From the NCBI GenBank assembly GCA_003250455.1, contig QKGK01000082.1:1-21358 (forward strand): 21,358 nucleotides of DNA. The letters are read 5' to 3'. This DNA comes from Chloroflexota bacterium. Lineage in GTDB: Bacteria; Chloroflexota; Anaerolineae; Anaerolineales; UBA11579. The notes under the pieces were generated by a model that saw only the letters and a list, made by a program, of their open reading frames with translations, searched no databases and had not been told where the DNA came from. A program made the translations under genes and the position numbers. Positions 1 to 7,422 of the stretch are shown here, in pieces (the stretch's first letter is position 1; every line of letters begins with the position of its first letter).

Positions 1-909
1 GAAGTACACCATGGCACCCGTATCCGGATCCTGCCAGCCAAAACCGTGGTCACCATCGTAAACCAAAGTGATGCCTGCGGGCAGATAATCCTGCAAATAT
101 ACCAACCCGGTGATCAGTTCCGGTTCCAGCAGCTGGCCGCTGGTGGATGTGCTTACCGTTGTTTCTCCGCTTTGGGTGGCGGCAACCGCATCGGCGTTGG
201 CAGTCAGTTCTTCGTCCACAGCCGGTCCGGGAGGGGCAGCGTTTGCCTGCACGTAGATCAGCCCTTCGGAGGAGCCAATCGCCGGATAGAGCATACCTTT
301 GTCATCCACCCAGGAGACCTGTCCAATCGATTCCTGGTCCCAGGTGAGCACCGGCACCCGCTCCACCACATCCATGGCGATGCTGCCCAAAACGCCAATG
401 GAGATGTTGATCTTCTCCAGCGCCGGCACCTTTTCCGGGAGGGTTGCTTCCAGTTCATCCACGTCCATCAGGAAGACTGGCTGGTTGAGCGCGCCGGTCT
501 TTTCCAGCAGGCTGAGCTTGTCCACCCGCTGCAGGCCTTCAACGGTTACCCGGTCTTCCGAGACGGTGAACTGAGGGGAATTCCACAGCCAATAAAAAGC
601 AAAACCAAACACCAGCATCAATGCAAATGAAGCCACCCGCCACCCTACCCGGGGGACAGCCACAGCCGGTAACCGGAGTTCTGCACCGGTGGTGCCCAGG
701 GCAATGTCATACCGGCGGCGGTTGGTCAGTTTTTTCTTGCCTTTGCGGGGCACTGCTGCCGGCCGCTGGTTGACCATCCCGCTGCGGGAGACCATCGGCG
801 GCATCTGCCGAGAGAAGCTGCTGGTCTGGGATTTGCGCTTTTTTGATGGGCTGGTACGCCCAGATCTGCGGGAGCGTACCATTTCAGAACGCCGCTGTTC
901 AGTGGTCAT
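1..909 (-). CDS. ftsQ: Cell division protein FtsQ, C-terminus cut by window edge
   Basis: The frame is open from ATG at 909 to base 1, giving 303 residues and no stop. FtsQ is a bitopic divisome scaffold that links early division proteins to FtsL/FtsB and the FtsWI synthase. Residues 1-90 form a very basic cytoplasmic tail (for example RRSEMVRSRRSGR and KGKKKLTNRRR). A single membrane helix follows at about 92-110. A POTRA domain spans about 115-190, seen as VTVEGLQRVDKLSLLEKTG and ending VVERVPVLTW. The downstream beta domain begins with VSWVDDKGMLYP, the typical FtsQ 'D..G..f' segment. A Ser/Thr/Ala-rich low-complexity stretch sits at about 224-258. The start overlaps the ddl stop as ATGA and is preceded by AAAGGGGG. 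Being last in a dcw cluster after ddl is the classical ftsQ position. ftsA/ftsZ may follow beyond the edge but cannot be seen. Confidence 0.9.
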   Translation of the reverse strand, partial: MTTEQRRSEMVRSRRSGRTSPSKKRKSQTSSFSRQMPPMVSRSGMVNQRPAAVPRKGKKKLTNRRRYDIALGTTGAELRLPAVAVPRVGWRVASFALMLVFGFAFYWLWNSPQFTVSEDRVTVEGLQRVDKLSLLEKTGALNQPVFLMDVDELEATLPEKVPALEKINISIGVLGSIAMDVVERVPVLTWDQESIGQVSWVDDKGMLYPAIGSSEGLIYVQANAAPPGPAVDEELTANADAVAATQSGETTVSTSTSGQLLEPELITGLVYLQDYLPAGITLVYDGDHGFGWQDPDTGAMVYF

Positions 910-2036
910 GCCTGCCCCCTTTCAAAGGTGCGCTTGGTGGCGTCGCGCTGCGCTTTGCGTTCCAGGGCATACGCCACCAGGTGATCGATCAAATCCATGT
1001 TATCCACGCCGCTGGCTTTCCACAGCATGGGGTACATGCTGATGCGGGTAAACCCTGGGATGGTGTTAAGTTCGTTCAAATAAACCTCACCGGAATCGCG
1101 GTCGATGAAGAAGTCTACTCGCGCCAGCCCGGCCAGGTCGCAGGCCTGATAAGCCCGGACGGCCAGCGCACGGATGCGCTGGGAAAGCGCTTCCGGAATG
1201 TCTGCCGGGATCACTGTGCGGGAGCGGTCATCGTGATATTTGGCTTCGTAGCTGTAAAACTCTTCACCCGGGAGCACCTCGCCGCAAACCGAAGCCTGCG
1301 GCTGGTCGTTGCCCATCACGCTGACTTCGATCTCACGCACGTTCAGCCCTTTCTGCACGATCACCCGGCGGTCGTAGGCGGCGGCTTCCATCAGTCCTTC
1401 CATCAGGTCGCCCCGGCTGCGCACCTTGCTGATGCCCACCGAGGAGCCCAAATTGGCCGGTTTGACAAAGTAGGGGTAATCGCCCAGAGCTTCCACTGCG
1501 TCTAACACGTCTTCCAATCCGCTTTCCAGTTCAGAGCGCAGCACCAAGATGGTATCCACTACCGGGATCTGGTTGGCCCGCATCACGTCAAAGAACACGG
1601 CCTTGTCCATCCCTACGGACGAGCCGGTCACGCCGGGGCCAACATAGGCTGCTTCAGCCAGTTCAAACAGTCCCTGCAAGGTGCCGTCCTCGCCGAAAGT
1701 GCCGTGCAGCACCGGGAAGAACACATCCACGTCCGCAATTTTGGACACCGGCTGGCCTTCTTCCACCTGGTACAGGGCTGGGCTTCCCGGAAAGGGGAGC
1801 ATGGTCACCGCGGTCAGGCTGTCAAAGTTTTCTGCCAGCATGGCGGAAAACACATCCTGCCCGGAGAACCATTCGCCCTGTCGGGTGATGCCCACCTGGA
1901 TGACATTGTACTTTTCAGGGTTCAGCTGGCTGAGCACAAACCTGGCAGACTCCAAAGAAACCGCGTGTTCTCCCGAACGCCCGCCGAAAAGGACTGCAAT
2001 ATTGAGTTTGTTATCCTGCTTCTTCTCGGTCATCAT
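906..2036 (-). CDS. ddl: D-alanine--D-alanine ligase
   Basis: This cytoplasmic ATP-grasp enzyme joins two D-Ala to make the dipeptide that MurF adds to the precursor. About 376 residues fit the family. Visible motifs, in order, are VLFGGRSGEHAVSLESA at the N-terminus, GTFGEDGTLQG, GSSVGMDKAVFFDVM, FVKPANLGSSVGISKV (ATP-grasp), the substrate lid YSYEAKYHDD, and the metal and substrate segment ARVDFFIDRDSGEVYLNELNTIPGFT. The lid tyrosine in the YEAKY context fits a D-Ala-D-Ala rather than a D-Ala-D-lactate enzyme, by inference. The frame is open to an ATG at 2066, but that start lies inside murB. The tandem ATGATG at 2036/2033 sits just after the murB stop and has GGAAAG about 8 bases upstream, so I start there. 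The stop overlaps ftsQ by four bases. Confidence 0.95.
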   Translation of the reverse strand: MMTEKKQDNKLNIAVLFGGRSGEHAVSLESARFVLSQLNPEKYNVIQVGITRQGEWFSGQDVFSAMLAENFDSLTAVTMLPFPGSPALYQVEEGQPVSKIADVDVFFPVLHGTFGEDGTLQGLFELAEAAYVGPGVTGSSVGMDKAVFFDVMRANQIPVVDTILVLRSELESGLEDVLDAVEALGDYPYFVKPANLGSSVGISKVRSRGDLMEGLMEAAAYDRRVIVQKGLNVREIEVSVMGNDQPQASVCGEVLPGEEFYSYEAKYHDDRSRTVIPADIPEALSQRIRALAVRAYQACDLAGLARVDFFIDRDSGEVYLNELNTIPGFTRISMYPMLWKASGVDNMDLIDHLVAYALERKAQRDATKRTFERGQA

Positions 2037-2037
2037 C

Positions 2038-2958
2038 TTACGCTTTCCATTCGCCTGCCAGTTCAATTTCTAATTCCAGCTGTACCTCAAATTTCTCTTT
2101 TACCGTTTGCCGGGCCTGGCTAATAAGGGCAAACACTTCTGCGGCGGTGGCGTCTCCATGGTTGAGGAAAAAATTTCCATGCAGTTCGCTGATCTGAGCC
2201 TGCCCGACCCGTAAGCCCTTCAGTCCGGCCACATCGATCAACCTCCCGGCGAAATCTCCCGGCGGGTTCTTGAACATCGATCCCATACTTGCACCGGGTG
2301 GCTGTGTGCGCTTGCGGAAGGCCAGGAACTCGTCCATTTTCTGCTTGATCGTTTCCGCATCTCCGTGTGCTGCTTTGAAGGACGCCGCAAGTACCACTGC
2401 CTGACCAGGATGGTACTTCAACCGGCTGGAGCGGTACTCAAATTCCAGCTGGGCTGGCGTCCATTCCTGCCGTCCATATTGATGGTGCAAGACTTCTGCC
2501 AAAATCAAATTTCCGGCGACATCTCCGCCGTGAGCGCCGGCATTGCCCACTACCGCCCCGCCCACGGTCCCGGGGATGCCTGCAGCCCATTCCAGGCCGG
2601 TCAGATCGCTGCGCCCACATTGGCGCGCCACTGCGCCAAAGTTGCTGCCGGATTCCGCCCAAACCGTGGCCGCTTCCCGATCAATCTTCACCTTGCGGGC
2701 CTTGTTGAGGATCACCACGCCGCGCACACCAGCATCGCTGACCAGCATGTTCGATCCGCCGCCCATCACCAGGAAGGAGGTCTCGGTCTCCCACAATACG
2801 GTGACCATCGCGGCCAATTGTTTGGCCGAACCTGCGGTGAGGAGCACATCGGCTGCGCCCCCGATCCGGGCAGAAGTGAATTTTGCCAGCGGCGCGTGCA
2901 GGGCAACTGCATCGCCGAATTGATCCTGTAAACGTGCAACCGGGAGTGAAGCGATCAT
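2038..2958 (-). CDS. murB: UDP-N-acetylenolpyruvoylglucosamine reductase MurB
   Basis: This flavoenzyme uses NADPH to reduce UDP-GlcNAc-enolpyruvate to UDP-MurNAc, the first committed sugar of the stem-peptide pathway. The 306 residues match the shorter MurB class that lacks the tyrosine loop (type II), judged by length and motifs. FAD-binding signatures are visible at 63-73 (VMGGGSNMLVS), then GLEWAAGIPGTVGGAV (about 121-136) and NAGAHGGDV (139-147). The catalytic Arg region is YRSSRLKYHPG. The proton-donor Ser lies in GASMGSMFKNPPGDFAG, followed by GLKGLRVGQAQISELHGNF, where the Glu before His is the expected active-site acid. The ATG overlaps the murC stop as ATGA, so translation is probably coupled. 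Chromosomal murC-murB adjacency is common in Gram-positive and Chloroflexi-type dcw clusters. Confidence 0.96.
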   Translation of the reverse strand: MIASLPVARLQDQFGDAVALHAPLAKFTSARIGGAADVLLTAGSAKQLAAMVTVLWETETSFLVMGGGSNMLVSDAGVRGVVILNKARKVKIDREAATVWAESGSNFGAVARQCGRSDLTGLEWAAGIPGTVGGAVVGNAGAHGGDVAGNLILAEVLHHQYGRQEWTPAQLEFEYRSSRLKYHPGQAVVLAASFKAAHGDAETIKQKMDEFLAFRKRTQPPGASMGSMFKNPPGDFAGRLIDVAGLKGLRVGQAQISELHGNFFLNHGDATAAEVFALISQARQTVKEKFEVQLELEIELAGEWKA

Positions 2959-4337
2959 TGTGCTGCCTCCCTGGCATGCAAGCCATCCAGCAAGGCGCGG
3001 CTCACCTGGGTGGCGTCTCCCGCTGAAAATACAATCACCACATCCCCGCCAGCAACCTGCTGGAGCAGATGATCCGTCACATCGCTGAGCTGTTCAATCG
3101 CCCGCGCCCCGGTGACATGCACCCCGGCGGCAACCGCTTCCAGGGAAAAATCCTCCGGCTGGGTTTCGCGGGCTGCGTACACCCCGGTGACCACCACCTT
3201 GTCGGCCGCGTCCAGCGCCTGGCAGAACTGCGCCTGCCACATGCTGGTGCGGGAATACGTATGCGGCTGCCAGACTGCCCAAATGCGCTGCTGCGGGAAG
3301 CGCGCCCTGGCCGCCTGCAGGGTGGCGGCAATTTCGGTTGGGTGGTGGCCGTAATCATCGATCACTGTGACGCCCTGAGCCTCGCCCAGAATTTCAAAGC
3401 GGCGGCCAGACCCGCTGAAGGTGGAAATAACGCTTCCGGCCGCTTCCAGGTCCAGGTTGAGCAGATCGGCGGTGATAATCGCCGCCAGCGCATTGCGCAC
3501 ATTATGCAGACCGGGGACTTGCAGCGCCACGCGGGAAACAACCTCTTCCCCGCGCAGGACTTCAAATCGATAGCCTGCGCCAGGCACAGACTCCAGATTG
3601 CGGGTGGTGTAATCGGCATCCGGGTCGTCCAGGCTGTAGGCCAGCCAATGGTGGTTCTCACTCCCGGCGTAGGCCAGCAGATGCGAAGCGCCCGGGTCAT
3701 CCAGGCATATCACCAGGCTGCCGTCCGAAGTGAGGCGGTCGACAAAGCCTTCAAAAGCGGCCATCATGTCCCGTTCGGTGGGGAAGCAGTCCGGGTGGTC
3801 ATGTTCAACATTGGTGACCACCTCAATCGTGGGGTGCAAGCCCCAAAACATGTGGTCATATTCGTCGGCTTCAATCACAAACAGGTCGCTTTCCCCGGCG
3901 GCGGCATTCACGCCCAGGTTCTGCACCTCGCCACCAACGATGAAACCTGGACGCTGACCTAACTCGTGCAGCATCCAGGTAATCATCGAGGTGGTTGTGG
4001 TCTTTCCGTGCGTCCCGGCAATTCCGATAGTAAATTTTTCCGCTAACAAAGAGCCAAGATAATCATTCCGCTTCAACACCGGGATGCCAGCAGCGTTTGC
4101 TGCGACCACTTCCACATTCTCATCGGGCACGGCTGAAGAACGCACGACCACATCCGCACCCTGCACCTGTTCCGGTGCGTGGCCGATGTACACCTGCGCT
4201 CCAGCAGCACGGATGGATTCTGCCAGCGCGGAGTCGCTCCGGTCTGAGCCGGAAACCGTCTCACCGCGTTCCAGCAGAACTCTGGCTATTGCCGAGAGCC
4301 CGGTGCCGCCGATGCCGATGAAATGAATGTGAGCCAA
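2955..4337 (-). CDS. murC: UDP-N-acetylmuramate--L-alanine ligase MurC
   Basis: This is the Mur ligase that adds L-Ala to UDP-MurNAc in the cytoplasm. The start gives MAHIHFIGIGGTGLSAIA, the standard MurC N-terminus with its Rossmann GIGGTG loop. The ATP P-loop is GIAGTHGKTTTTS at about 105-117. EADEYDHMF and NVEHDHPDCF follow in the central domain, then DDYGHHPTEI and WQPHTYSRT in the C-terminal domain. At 460 residues it is full length. No ATG lies at this position. The first in-frame ATG (4388) is inside the preceding CvpA-like gene. A TTG at 4337 (or the adjacent TTG at 4340) follows GGAAAGG by 5-8 bases and fits the family start, so I use TTG. The stop overlaps murB as ATGA. The neighbour upstream ends 22 bp before this start. 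Confidence 0.95.
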   Translation of the reverse strand: MAHIHFIGIGGTGLSAIARVLLERGETVSGSDRSDSALAESIRAAGAQVYIGHAPEQVQGADVVVRSSAVPDENVEVVAANAAGIPVLKRNDYLGSLLAEKFTIGIAGTHGKTTTTSMITWMLHELGQRPGFIVGGEVQNLGVNAAAGESDLFVIEADEYDHMFWGLHPTIEVVTNVEHDHPDCFPTERDMMAAFEGFVDRLTSDGSLVICLDDPGASHLLAYAGSENHHWLAYSLDDPDADYTTRNLESVPGAGYRFEVLRGEEVVSRVALQVPGLHNVRNALAAIITADLLNLDLEAAGSVISTFSGSGRRFEILGEAQGVTVIDDYGHHPTEIAATLQAARARFPQQRIWAVWQPHTYSRTSMWQAQFCQALDAADKVVVTGVYAARETQPEDFSLEAVAAGVHVTGARAIEQLSDVTDHLLQQVAGGDVVIVFSAGDATQVSRALLDGLHAREAAQ

Positions 4338-4359
4338 CAAAATAACCTTTCCAATCCTG

Positions 4360-5046
4360 CTAAACGAACACAATGACCACAAATGCAAATGCGATCGCGA
4401 TAGTAATATAGATGTGCGGCGCCTGCATCAGGTATTCCGGGGGCATGCGGGAGAGCAGTTCTGCCGCCCGCGCCGCCATCTCGGAACCGGTAACCGGGGG
4501 GATCAGCACCTTGCTGAAGTTCTCGTATCCGGCTTCATCGAGGAACCACCAGATCGAACCGATCACCAGATACCCGTTGATTGCGCCAAACACGGCCCCC
4601 AGCACCGCATCCCGGACCTTTTCCCGCCGGGCAGCGTTCTGGAACATCTTGATCGCCGGGGTCTGGTAGCCAAAGAATGCCAGGGTGAGGATGATGGTCG
4701 TGCTGACCCAGAATCGGGTGGTGTGGTCCTGGTGCTCCAAAACCATATTCTCCACCAGGGTGCAGTTTTCATCCAGGTTGGCATTCTCCTGGATCATCCT
4801 GTCCACCGAGACGCCCAATTGTGCAGCAACCTGGTCACAGGTCTGTCCCGCTGACACTGTAACGACTACCTTGGGCGGGGACACCATTTGCCGGTAAATG
4901 CCGACATAGTTTTCGAACACAAAAATGATGAACAGCGCCAGAATGGTGCTGATGATCACCAACGTTTCTTTTGCCCAGCCGCGCATCACACCGATGACAG
5001 CCAGCACAAAAACGAACAGGTAGAACACAAATGTCAATGATAGCAT
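4360..5046 (-). CDS. CvpA-like multi-pass membrane protein with an embedded LysM-like domain
   Basis: This is a 228-residue membrane protein with hydrophobic segments at about 3-22, 29-46, 112-131, 148-168 and 209-228. The first two segments and the LGAVFGAINGYLVIGSIWWF segment resemble CvpA/colicin-V-production family proteins. Between segments 2 and 3, residues 61-104 read like a LysM module: a V-V-SAGQTCDQVAAQLGVS start, VDRMIQENANLDENCTLVEN, and the spacing of the 'GDTL..IA' and 'N..L' landmarks. It contains Cys70 and Cys95, which could form a disulfide if the loop is extracytoplasmic. LysM modules bind GlcNAc-containing glycans. A role in sensing or holding peptidoglycan is therefore plausible, but it is inference. 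The start has AAGGTGGTGA just upstream. A 99-bp gap separates it from murG, the largest gap in the cluster, and I saw no convincing promoter or terminator in it. Family assignment is moderately sure. The function is unknown. Confidence 0.72.
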   Translation of the reverse strand: MLSLTFVFYLFVFVLAVIGVMRGWAKETLVIISTILALFIIFVFENYVGIYRQMVSPPKVVVTVSAGQTCDQVAAQLGVSVDRMIQENANLDENCTLVENMVLEHQDHTTRFWVSTTIILTLAFFGYQTPAIKMFQNAARREKVRDAVLGAVFGAINGYLVIGSIWWFLDEAGYENFSKVLIPPVTGSEMAARAAELLSRMPPEYLMQAPHIYITIAIAFAFVVIVFV

Positions 5047-5145
5047 CGTTCACCACCTTGAGAAGGCATGGGATGCAGCCAAGCATCATATTGCCCTGCC
5101 AGCCTGCACTTGCATAAACGAGAATTCAGACCAACTATCCTCATT

Positions 5146-6258
5146 TTAGTCCATCCCTTTCACATCCGCTGGCGCAGATGCGGTCAAATTCAGCAGCATC
5201 TCAGCAATCTTCCCGGCCGCGCCAGGCATTGCCAATGACTGCATGGCCGATTTCATCTCGTTTCGCCGGGCCGGGTCTGTGAGCAACAGCTCCCGGATAG
5301 CAGGGAGCAGATCCGCACCCAGGTCCTGGTCCTGCACCACCACGGCAGCCCCGCGCTCAGCCAGGTACCCCGAATTGACGATCTGGGTATCCCAGGCATG
5401 GGGATAAGGCACCAGGATCGCCGGAAGGCCAAACTCCGGCAGCTCTCCCAGCACCGAGCCTCCCCCCCGGGAAACCACCAGGTCAGCGGCGGAAAATGCC
5501 GCGTTCATCTCCTCGTGGAGGAAGCGGAACGGGCGGTAAGCTGCTTTCTGCTCCGCACTGAGATTGGGCAATATTGCCTCCACGACCGGCCAGGTCTGCT
5601 CGCCGGTCAGGTGGATCACCTGGGTAAAATCCAGCAGCTTCGGCAATACGGCCACCACAGCCTGGTTGATCGAACGGGCGCCCAAACTGCCGCCGGTGAC
5701 CAGCAGTACCGGTTTCTGCGGGTCAAGGTCAAATGTGGCTACCGCCGATTCCCGATCAAGCTTTGTCAGCGAGGGGCGGGTCGGGTACCCGGTGACCTCG
5801 ACAGTTTCTTTTTTGGCAAAATACTGCCGGGACGCTTCCACCGGCACGGCGATCCTGGCCGCAAAGCGGCTGAGCGTTTTCAGCGCCAGGTTGGGCTCAA
5901 TATCCGGCAGGCAAAGCACAATCGGGGATTTGACCCCGGCCAACCCGGTCGGGATGGCAACATAGCCGCCGGTAAAGAAAAGTACGTCAGGGTGGAAATC
6001 CCGCACCAGCTTCCGGGCAGCAAAATAGCCGCGCACCAACCGGAAAATGTTGCCGACCACCTTCAGCCCCACGCCATGCACGCCCGCAGCCGGGATAGAT
6101 TTAAAGGGCACACCGGCCCGGCGAACCAGGTCGGCTTCCATGCCACCTTCCCCCCCAACCCAGAGTATTTCTTCGGGTTTATCCCCGAGGGCTTGCAATA
6201 CGGCCAGTGCGGGATAGATCCCGCCCCCGGTTCCGCCTGCTGAGACCATCAGACGCAT
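5146..6258 (-). CDS. murG: UDP-GlcNAc:lipid I GlcNAc transferase MurG (variant motifs)
   Basis: This peripheral membrane GT-B enzyme adds GlcNAc to lipid I to make lipid II on the cytoplasmic face. At 370 residues it is the usual length. The N-terminal glycine loop is AGGTGGGIYPALA (7-19), where the usual GGTGGH has Gly in place of His. FTGGYVAIPTGLAG (95-108) follows. The region of the usual HEQN is LPDIEPNLAL (117-126). The second domain has LVTGGSLGARSINQ (186-199) and VSRGGGSVLGELPEFGLPAILVPYP (262-286), which keeps the Glu that contacts UDP-GlcNAc. The canonical HQ..NA is replaced by TQIVNSGYL. ATG at 6258 has AGAGGAAGG upstream and lies inside the 3' end of ftsW with an 80-base overlap. 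The motif changes look lineage-specific, since the rest of the protein is intact. Confidence 0.95.
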   Translation of the reverse strand: MRLMVSAGGTGGGIYPALAVLQALGDKPEEILWVGGEGGMEADLVRRAGVPFKSIPAAGVHGVGLKVVGNIFRLVRGYFAARKLVRDFHPDVLFFTGGYVAIPTGLAGVKSPIVLCLPDIEPNLALKTLSRFAARIAVPVEASRQYFAKKETVEVTGYPTRPSLTKLDRESAVATFDLDPQKPVLLVTGGSLGARSINQAVVAVLPKLLDFTQVIHLTGEQTWPVVEAILPNLSAEQKAAYRPFRFLHEEMNAAFSAADLVVSRGGGSVLGELPEFGLPAILVPYPHAWDTQIVNSGYLAERGAAVVVQDQDLGADLLPAIRELLLTDPARRNEMKSAMQSLAMPGAAGKIAEMLLNLTASAPADVKGMD

Positions 6259-7417
6259 ACACCTTCCTCTCTTTTTGACCTTCCTGCGCCTTGGATAGGC
6301 GCGAAATATTCATTAGAATCCCGATGGACGTTAGCGAAACCACCAGGTTTGAACCCCCCAGGCTGATAAATGGCAGCGCATTCCCCGCAAATGGCAGCAG
6401 CCCGACCATCATCGCCATATTAATCACCGCCTCAATCACCATCCAGAAGGTCAGCCCGGCGGCCAACAGCTGACCCAGCATATCTGGCGCATTTTGGGCA
6501 ATCTTCATCCCGCGCCAGGCCAGGACAGCATACATGCTGATCAAAAAGGTTGTGCCCAGCAGACCGGTTTCTTCTGCCACTACCGCGAAGATACTATCCG
6601 TGGGCGGCACCGGCAGGCTGATCAGCTTGGTCTCGGCATTGTCGATCCCGGCGCCAAATACGCCTCCGCGCACAAAAGATTCAATCGAGCGGCGCACATG
6701 GAACGACGCTTCGGTGGGATTACGCAGTCCTTCAAAATAATCGGCCATACGGACACGCGCCGTAGGCTGTACCTGGACGATCAGCCAGCCGATCAGGATG
6801 GCGATCATCAAGAGGATGAAGATCTGCTTCAGGTCGCCGCCAGCCAAGAAGAACAGCACCCCACCCAGCAGCACCAGGGTTGCAACCGCGCTCACGTCCG
6901 GCTGCGCCAGGATCAGGCCGCCGACCACCCCGATGATACCGCCCAACGGGAACAGGCCAAAGCTGATCTGGTTGAGCTGGTGGCGTTTGGCGTACAGCCA
7001 GACGCACAGATACAGGATCACCGCCAGCTTGGCCGCCTCGGAGGGCATGATCGATCCTTCGTAGATCGTGCGGGTGGCGTTGAAGCGCACCTCACGGACA
7101 ATCAGCACCACCAATAATGCCAGGATGGTGCCGCCCATCCCCACTACTGCCAATCGGCGGTAATGATGGTAATCGAAGAAAGAAACCGCCACTGCTGCTG
7201 CCAGGCCGATGGCCATAAAGGTCAGCTGCCGGGTGAACATGGCTGTATGCGAGCCTTCATATTCATAGTAGGAAAGCTCCCAACTGGCAGAGAATACCAT
7301 CACCAGGCCAAACAGGACCAGGAAAATGGTGACCACCATCAGGGGAAGGTCCACACCCAGGTGCAAGCCGCCCATGCTGCGTTTTCTTTTTACGGATGTC
7401 TGGTTCATTGCGGTCAT
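6179..7417 (-). CDS. ftsW: SEDS-family septal peptidoglycan polymerase FtsW
   Basis: This is a polytopic glycosyltransferase that polymerises lipid II at the septum with its partner transpeptidase FtsI. It has 412 residues and about ten hydrophobic segments. Signatures include PSEAAKLAVILYL (125-137), AQPDVSAVATLVLLG with the conserved catalytic-type Asp (171-185), PVPPTDSIFAVVAEETGLLG (269-288) and LLPFAGNALPFISLGGSN (340-357). The dcw location, downstream of ftsI and between murD and murG, favours FtsW over RodA. The start ATG at 7417 has GGAGGAG eight bases upstream, within the end of murD. The C-terminal tail after the last helix (about 376-412) is basic, and its last 26 or so codons overlap the murG start region in another frame, an unusually long overlap. 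Confidence 0.95.
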   Translation of the reverse strand: MTAMNQTSVKRKRSMGGLHLGVDLPLMVVTIFLVLFGLVMVFSASWELSYYEYEGSHTAMFTRQLTFMAIGLAAAVAVSFFDYHHYRRLAVVGMGGTILALLVVLIVREVRFNATRTIYEGSIMPSEAAKLAVILYLCVWLYAKRHQLNQISFGLFPLGGIIGVVGGLILAQPDVSAVATLVLLGGVLFFLAGGDLKQIFILLMIAILIGWLIVQVQPTARVRMADYFEGLRNPTEASFHVRRSIESFVRGGVFGAGIDNAETKLISLPVPPTDSIFAVVAEETGLLGTTFLISMYAVLAWRGMKIAQNAPDMLGQLLAAGLTFWMVIEAVINMAMMVGLLPFAGNALPFISLGGSNLVVSLTSIGILMNISRLSKAQEGQKERKVYASDGLSRRNRGRDLSRTGRIASPRG

Positions 7418-7422
7418 CTGAT

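Noticed and set aside
46..630. Open frame on the plus strand opposite ftsQ
   Set aside because: It is the antisense of a well-supported FtsQ frame, and its translation shows no recognisable family or clean start signal.
5047..5145. Internal promoter in the gap before the cvpA-like gene (TATGAT-like -10)
   Set aside because: No acceptable -35 is found at 16-18 bases from it. The evidence is too weak to list.
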